Shown: in pieces, positions 54,405 through 58,613 of the stretch
Numbering within the stretch: position 1 is the stretch's first letter
Layout of the letters: the number at the start of each line of letters is the position of its first letter
NCBI GenBank assembly: GCA_009779995.1
Contig: WRDW01000007.1
Coordinates: forward strand, 1 to 58,613
Source: Oscillospiraceae bacterium
GTDB lineage: Bacteria > Bacillota > Clostridia > Oscillospirales > Acutalibacteraceae
DNA: 58,613 bases
Reading direction: 5' to 3'
Translations under genes and position numbers: made by a program
The notes under the pieces: model-generated
Databases searched by the model: none
Seen by the model: only the letters and a program-made list of their open reading frames with translations
Told to the model about the DNA's origin: nothing

Positions 54405-55208
54405 ATGGGAGATTTCACCAACAAATCCGCCTTCATCACCGGCGCGGCGCGCGGCCAGGGCAGGGCAACGGCCCTTGCGTTGGCCAGAGAGGGCGCGTCG
54501 ATCCTCGCGTTTGACCTCGGCACAAAGATCGAATACCCCGCCTACGCCTGTGAGGCCTGTGATGAGCTCCAGTCCCTCAAGGGCGAGATCGAGGCCCTGG
54601 GGCGCAAGTGCGTCATTGCCATGGGCGACGTACGCGATGACAAAGCCGTCGCAGACGCGGCGAATGCCGCCATGGCCGCCTTCGGGCGCGTTGACATTCT
54701 GTTCAACAACGCGGGCATCTGCGCCTACGCTGAAATTGACAAGATGACTGACACTGAAATGGACGCCATGATAGACATCAACCTCAAGGGCCCCATGATT
54801 GTGGCCCGCCATGTCGTTCCGGTCATGAAGGCGCAAAACGCCGGGGTGATTATCAATAATTCCAGCGTGATGGGCCTGCGCGGCGGCAGGCGGCTGAGCC
54901 ACTACGCGGCGTCGAAATGGGGCCTCACGGGCCTGACGAAGTCCTGGGCAATCGAGCTGGCCCCCTGGAACATCCGCGTGGTGAGCATCCATCCCACGGG
55001 CGTGAACACCCCCATGAACGACGGCCTGGCCGCCCTGGAGGGCAAAACCCCCATGGAGATAGCCGAGGCCAGCGCGGGGAACCTCCAGCCCGTCCCCTGG
55101 ATCGAGAGCGAGGACGTGGCCGGGCTGGTGCTCTATTTGGCAAGCGAAAAGGCGCGCTACGTCACCGGCGGGCAGTTTGTGATCGACGCGGGGCTGCTGA
55201 GCGTATAA
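54405..55208 (+). CDS. Short-chain dehydrogenase/reductase with mycofactocin-like insertion
   Basis: 267 aa. TGAARGQG (12-19) binds the cofactor; NNAGICAYAE, NNSSVMG and YAASKWG give the catalytic Asn-Ser-Tyr-Lys. After the second strand there is a DLGTKIEYPAYACEACDELQSL insertion resembling mycofactocin-dependent SDRs that hold NAD tightly, although no mycofactocin genes are present here. ATG 54405 follows GGAGGAG. The 54232-54404 gap upstream has small GC repeats only. Confidence 0.9.
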   Translation: MGDFTNKSAFITGAARGQGRATALALAREGASILAFDLGTKIEYPAYACEACDELQSLKGEIEALGRKCVIAMGDVRDDKAVADAANAAMAAFGRVDILFNNAGICAYAEIDKMTDTEMDAMIDINLKGPMIVARHVVPVMKAQNAGVIINNSSVMGLRGGRRLSHYAASKWGLTGLTKSWAIELAPWNIRVVSIHPTGVNTPMNDGLAALEGKTPMEIAEASAGNLQPVPWIESEDVAGLVLYLASEKARYVTGGQFVIDAGLLSV

Positions 55209-55292
55209 TGCTTAATGCTTAATGCATAATGCTTAATGAGGGAACGATCTGCGCGAAAGATCATTAAGCATTCAGAATTATGCATTAAGAAT
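55205..55292. repeat. Heptanucleotide repeats between SDR and YhhN genes
   Basis: AATGCTT-type 7-mers repeated about five times (55206-55236), followed by inverted copies (CATTAAGCATTCAGAATTAT, 55262-55292), so the region can also fold back on itself. Confidence 0.85.
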
Positions 55293-55308
55293 TGGAAAGC
55301 GGGTTTGT

Positions 55309-55998
55309 ATGACAGCGTTATATATCCCGGCGATCGCCAGCGTGGCGGCCGCCATCGTCACGGCGATTTTGCGCAACCTGGGGATGGAGAAGGGGCGCTT
55401 CGCGGCGAAGATGGCCTCCTCCATGCTCTTTTGCCTCACGGCCTTCTGGGCCGCGGCACAGCGCGAGGAGATGAACGCCCAGGCCGCCCTGATGCTCGGC
55501 GCGCTGGTGCTGGGCATGGTGGGGGACGTCGTGCTGGGCCTTGACCTCTTCGTGGACGAAAAATACCGGCGTTTTATCTTCGTGCTGGGGGGCGCGCCGT
55601 TCTTCCTCGGGCATCTGCTGTATATCGTGCTGCTGCTGTCCTACGGGGACGTCCAGTGGCACCTCATCGCCCTGCTGCCCATCGTGCCGATGTTCTTCCT
55701 GCTGCTCAACAGGTTTGAGCTGATCAAGCTCGATAGGCTGATGCTCCCCCTGGCGGTCTACGGCCTGGTGCTGGGCGCGATGATGCTGGCGACGCTCAGC
55801 CTTTCGGCCCGGGGCGGGCAGCTCGGGCGCTGGATGCGCTTCCCCGGCATCCTCTTCGCCGTCTCGGACGCCTCGCTGTTCATGAACATGTTCGGCCAGG
55901 GCCCGCTGAAAAAGATGCGGCCCGTGCTCTCCTTCACGGTGATGGTTCCCTACTACGCCGCCCAGGGCATGTTCGCCCTGGCGGTGGGCTGGCTGTAG
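55309..55998 (+). CDS. YhhN family membrane protein (lysoplasmalogenase-like)
   Basis: 229 aa, about eight transmembrane helices. LGMVGDVVLGLD (conserved GD), FFLGHLLYIVLL (conserved GH) and FAVSDASLFMNMF (conserved SD) are the YhhN/TMEM86 signature residues. Animal relatives hydrolyse lysoplasmalogens, releasing aldehydes, which is suggestive given the AOR and the plasmalogen-containing membranes of many anaerobes, but this link is inference. Weak AAAGCGGG ribosome binding site. Confidence 0.88.
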   Translation: MTALYIPAIASVAAAIVTAILRNLGMEKGRFAAKMASSMLFCLTAFWAAAQREEMNAQAALMLGALVLGMVGDVVLGLDLFVDEKYRRFIFVLGGAPFFLGHLLYIVLLLSYGDVQWHLIALLPIVPMFFLLLNRFELIKLDRLMLPLAVYGLVLGAMMLATLSLSARGGQLGRWMRFPGILFAVSDASLFMNMFGQGPLKKMRPVLSFTVMVPYYAAQGMFALAVGWL

Positions 55999-56067
55999 GG
56001 ATGGCGGGCTCCCGCTCAATCCCCCGGCTCCCTCGTGAGGGAGCTCCGCCGCAGCGGTGAGGGAGCA

Positions 56068-56106
56068 GTGCTACGGCCACAAAGGCCATAGGGGCCGTGG
56101 GCACTG
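56068..56106. repeat. 40-bp repeat, copy 2
   Basis: GTGCTACGGCCACAAAGGCC... to GGGCACTG, related to 39879-39918. Preceded by a GGCTCCCTCGTGAGGGAGC hairpin (about 56028-56046). Confidence 0.8.
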
Positions 56107-56184
56107 TCGCCGCAGGCGTCACGTCTTCACGGACGCATCTGGCAGCTATGCTTTTTTGACTCAACAAGAAATGGAGTGATCCCA

Positions 56185-57831
56185 ATGAAACGCACACTCT
56201 CTATCCTGCTCGCGCTGCTGCTGTGCGCGGCCATGCTCCTCGCCGTTCCGGGCGCGGTGTCCGTTTTTGCCGAAGAAGAGGCAAATGAGCCAGCGCCGTA
56301 CTGCGGCTGCGACGCCGTGCCGGTGATCCTGCTCTCCGGCGGGCACGGGGCGCTGACCGAAAACTACGGCCTGCCGGACGAAATGTGGTATTACGGCATC
56401 GATATGCTGGACAACCTCGTGCGCGATTTCGTCCCGCCGCTGCTGGACGACGTGCTGCCCTCGCTGCTGACCTTCAACCCCAGCGCGTTCCTGGACGCCT
56501 TCATCGAGGCGGCTTGGGCATGGATCGGCCCCCTCGAAATGCGGCCGGACGGCACCAGCGTCAAACAGCTGCAGCGGGTGACCGTGGGCCACGAGTGGGT
56601 GATGAAGATGGACCACCGGGAAGCCTTCTACTGGCGCCCGTTCGGAGAGGCCTTTTACAGGTTCCCCTTCGACTGGCGGCAGAGCCCCTATGACATCGCG
56701 GACGAGCTCAACGACTATGTACAGTTCATCAAGGCGCACACGGGGCACGAGCACGTACATATCAACAGCATCTCCGGCTCCAGCTCGCCGCTGCTGGCCT
56801 ATGTGGAAAAGTACGTCCTCGGCGCGGATAATCCGGACGCGCTGAGCGTCGTCTTCAGCCAGCCCGCCACATTCGGCATGGAGCTGGTCGGCAATTTTCT
56901 GAACGCCGACTACGCCATGAACCCCCGCAACGCGGGCTCGCTGGACTACCTCTACTCCCTGGACCTGCCCCCCGCGGTGAACGACGTCGTGCTGGGCCTG
57001 ACGCGCGGGCTGTACCTGCTCGGCCTGACGAACATAGGGGCCGTGAGCACCTCCCTGCTGCCCCAGGCCGCCTTCGACAGGATCTACGAGGAGGTCACCC
57101 GCAAAACCTACGCCGCCTGGCCGGGCGTGTGGGCCTGGTGCCCGCCGGAGGACTACCCTTCGGCCAGGGCGCGGCTCATCGACGGCCACCCGGAGTACGA
57201 GGAACTGGGCTTCCTCGAAAAAATCGACAGCTACCACGCGCTGCTGCAGCGTGCGGGGGAGGTGTTGCAAGAGGCGGGCGAAAAAATCAAGGTCGCCGTC
57301 GTGACGGGCTACGACATGGCGCTGCTGCCCCTCGGCATGGAAAAAGATTATTCCAGCGACGGCATGGTCGCCGTGGGGAAGGCCTCCCTCGGCGCTGTCG
57401 CCGCGCCCTTCGGGGAACGGCTCCCGGCGGGCTATACGCAGGCGCTGGACGACGGCCACAATCACCTCTCCCCGGACAGGAAGCTTGACGCTTCCGCCTG
57501 CGCCCTGCCGGAGCACACCTGGTTCGTGCGGGATATGGTCCACCGCGGGTTTTATTTCCTCAACGGCTGGTACGAGTGGTGGCTGGCCGCGCCCCCGGGC
57601 GAGGACACGGTTTTCGACCACCCGAAATACCCGCAGTTCCTGCGCATAGAGGACAAGACGCAGACGGACGCGAACCTCGTGCTGCTCCCGGTTGAGGAGG
57701 AGCCGCCCACCCCTCTGGAGACCATAGGCGCATTCTGGCAGAGGATACTGTCCGTTTCGTTCAAGCTGCTCTACTGGTGCGCCGGCATTGTGCGCTGGCC
57801 GCTGGGCTGGGTTTGGAGGATTTGGTTTTGA
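56185..57831 (+). CDS. Secreted LCAT-like alpha/beta hydrolase
   Basis: 548 aa. Signal peptide MKRTLSILLALLLCAAMLLA, cleavage after VFA. FRFPFDWRQSPYDIADELNDY and HVHINSISGSSSPLLAYVEKY match the LCAT/lipase fold before and at the nucleophile elbow. The usual GHSxGG is replaced by S-I-S-G-S. DGHNHLSPDRKLDAS near residue 430 supplies Asp/His. The C-terminus is hydrophobic (LLYWCAGIVRWPLGWVWRIWF), a possible membrane anchor. May be an esterase or acyltransferase acting outside the cell. GGAGTG precedes ATG 56185. Confidence 0.75.
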   Translation: MKRTLSILLALLLCAAMLLAVPGAVSVFAEEEANEPAPYCGCDAVPVILLSGGHGALTENYGLPDEMWYYGIDMLDNLVRDFVPPLLDDVLPSLLTFNPSAFLDAFIEAAWAWIGPLEMRPDGTSVKQLQRVTVGHEWVMKMDHREAFYWRPFGEAFYRFPFDWRQSPYDIADELNDYVQFIKAHTGHEHVHINSISGSSSPLLAYVEKYVLGADNPDALSVVFSQPATFGMELVGNFLNADYAMNPRNAGSLDYLYSLDLPPAVNDVVLGLTRGLYLLGLTNIGAVSTSLLPQAAFDRIYEEVTRKTYAAWPGVWAWCPPEDYPSARARLIDGHPEYEELGFLEKIDSYHALLQRAGEVLQEAGEKIKVAVVTGYDMALLPLGMEKDYSSDGMVAVGKASLGAVAAPFGERLPAGYTQALDDGHNHLSPDRKLDASACALPEHTWFVRDMVHRGFYFLNGWYEWWLAAPPGEDTVFDHPKYPQFLRIEDKTQTDANLVLLPVEEEPPTPLETIGAFWQRILSVSFKLLYWCAGIVRWPLGWVWRIWF

Positions 57832-58367
57832 TGAACATATCTGATTTCGCCGCCCGGGCCCTCGCTTTCGGCTTCACCAGCGCCGGGCCATTGGATGCCG
57901 CCACCCTCCTCCCCCGCCAGGAGGTGCGCGATATGTGCGCCGCCGACCGCTGCAGGCACTATGGCAAGTCCTGGACCTGCCCCCCCGCCTGCCCCAGCTT
58001 GGAGGAGAACAGGGCACTGCTGGCGAAATACAAATCCGGCATCCTGGTGCAGACCACCGGGACGCCGGAGGACGAGTTCGACCTGGAGGGCATGGTCGAG
58101 ATCGGGCGGGAACATATGCGGCGCTTTCATGCGTTGCATAAAATGCTGCGTGAGGACTATCCCCGCCTGTTGGCCCTGGGCGCGGGCGCGTGCGAGCTGT
58201 GCGGGGCCTGCACCTACCCCGCCGCCCCCTGCCGCCATCCCGAGGACGCCCTCACCTCCATGGAGGCCTTCGGCCTGGTGGTGTCCGACGCCTGCACCGC
58301 CAACGGCCTGAAATACAACTACGGCCCGGGCACGATGACATTTACGGGGTGCTTTTTGGTGGAGTGA
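57831..58367 (+). CDS. DUF2284 metal-binding protein
   Basis: 178 aa, Cys-rich: CAADRCRHYGKSWTCPPACPSLEENRALL, then ACELCGACTYPAAPCRHPEDALTSMEAFGLVV, the pattern of the DUF2284 family, predicted to bind metal or a 4Fe-4S cluster. The ATG overlaps the previous stop (TGATG), so it is translated together with the secreted hydrolase. Function unknown. Confidence 0.88.
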   Translation: MNISDFAARALAFGFTSAGPLDAATLLPRQEVRDMCAADRCRHYGKSWTCPPACPSLEENRALLAKYKSGILVQTTGTPEDEFDLEGMVEIGREHMRRFHALHKMLREDYPRLLALGAGACELCGACTYPAAPCRHPEDALTSMEAFGLVVSDACTANGLKYNYGPGTMTFTGCFLVE

Positions 58368-58375
58368 GGGTATAG

Positions 58376-58445
58376 TAGAGACGCATGGCAATGCGTCTCC
58401 TCTGCAGCGCTGCGTTATTGTGCAGACGCATGGCTGTGCGTCTCT
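58376..58445. repeat. Two related hairpins after the DUF2284 gene
   Basis: GAGACGCATGGCAATGCGTCTC and a second copy (CAGACGCATGGCTGTGCGTCT) form stems about 50 bp apart. Repeat family also seen as hairpin-like small palindromes elsewhere. Confidence 0.75.
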
Positions 58446-58453
58446 ATATTTTT

Positions 58454-58495
58454 CCCGTCACAATCCATACGGAAAATGACGGGATTTTTATTTTT
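58454..58495 (+). terminator. Terminator of the hydrolase-DUF2284 transcript
   Basis: CCCGTCA (58454-58460) pairs with TGACGGG (58477-58483), followed by ATTTTTATTTTTA. From here to the window end no gene can be supported; an open GTG frame from about 58540 runs off the edge without enough length to judge. Confidence 0.8.
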
Positions 58496-58613
58496 ATATC
58501 TGCTATACTCTGCTGTACTTTAGAAGGAAGCAGAGCTTGCGTGAGAAATTACTTAAATAGATACATGGCGACATGTGTCCCTGGGATGGAATTCGTTGTC
58601 GTAGACGAGATAA

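Noticed and set aside
56161-57621. 486-codon minus-strand open frame
   Set aside because: Antisense to the secreted hydrolase, which has a signal peptide and operonic coupling.
58540-58613. Start of another gene at the right edge
   Set aside because: Only about 24 codons are visible, with a doubtful GTG start and no recognisable motif.

Overview
The window looks like a GC-rich, anaerobic Firmicutes/Clostridia-type chromosome, probably an uncultured Oscillospirales/Christensenellales-like lineage. The evidence is: strong AAGGAGG-type ribosome binding sites; consensus sigma-A promoters with 17-nt spacers; a DivIVA-domain coiled-coil protein; folate-dependent TrmFO; spo0J-type parS sites; an FMN riboswitch on a RibU transporter; ferredoxin- and tungsten-type redox enzymes; and very short intergenic gaps. 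Taxonomy is inference, and no rRNA gene is present.

Layout. 1-3.3 kb is an AT-richer fragment of a conjugative/integrative element (relaxosome-type protein, an apparently chimeric coupling protein, unknown small genes). It abuts an intact tRNA-Ser(CGA) and a broken half tRNA-Ser. 3.7-5.5 kb is rich in RNA and small ORFs: a short terminated transcript, a Cro-type regulator, two Cys-rich micropeptides, a run of hairpins, and what looks like a decayed type III toxin-antitoxin locus. 5.6-8 kb holds gatB and a PIN toxin with its AbrB-like partner. 8-17 kb is one minus-strand operon: a DUF368 lipid-carrier transporter, MoaD, a tungsten aldehyde:ferredoxin oxidoreductase (AOR), iron-sulfur subunits, an HdrC-GltD-like flavoprotein, a polyferredoxin and an HdrA-MvhD fusion. 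This reads as a candidate flavin-based electron-bifurcating aldehyde oxidation complex. 17-27 kb has ribU with its riboswitch, a DivIVA-like protein, a regulator with beta-helix repeats, a phospholipase-like protein, an EcoRV-type restriction-modification pair, and the operon plsX-fic-rnc beside trmFO.

27-42 kb is the origin-proximal toolkit: parB with two parS sites, rsmG, mnmG, recF, yaaA, dnaN, recR, ybaB, dnaX and the SRP RNA gene. dnaA, gyrA/B and mnmE are missing. The cluster is interrupted by secreted proteins and by a HigBA cassette flanked by a duplicated recF 3' end. 42-58.6 kb holds feoB, a GPH-type sugar transporter, phosphatases, a plus-strand catabolic operon (acyl-CoA ligase, GDPD, Gfo/Idh/MocA, Hyi, SDR), a YhhN protein, a secreted LCAT-like hydrolase and a DUF2284 protein.

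The genome carries many small repeats. Hairpin-forming palindromes (core GGGCGGCATTCTTGCCGCCC) sit in frame inside feoB, trmFO and mnmG. Heptanucleotide tandem repeats occur at gene borders and in the DnaX linker. There are also a perfect 75-bp inverted repeat and two duplicated gene tails (recF, ribU). The most novel signals are the in-frame palindromes, the AOR-Hdr operon, the type III toxin-antitoxin relic and the recF-tail-flanked HigBA insertion.
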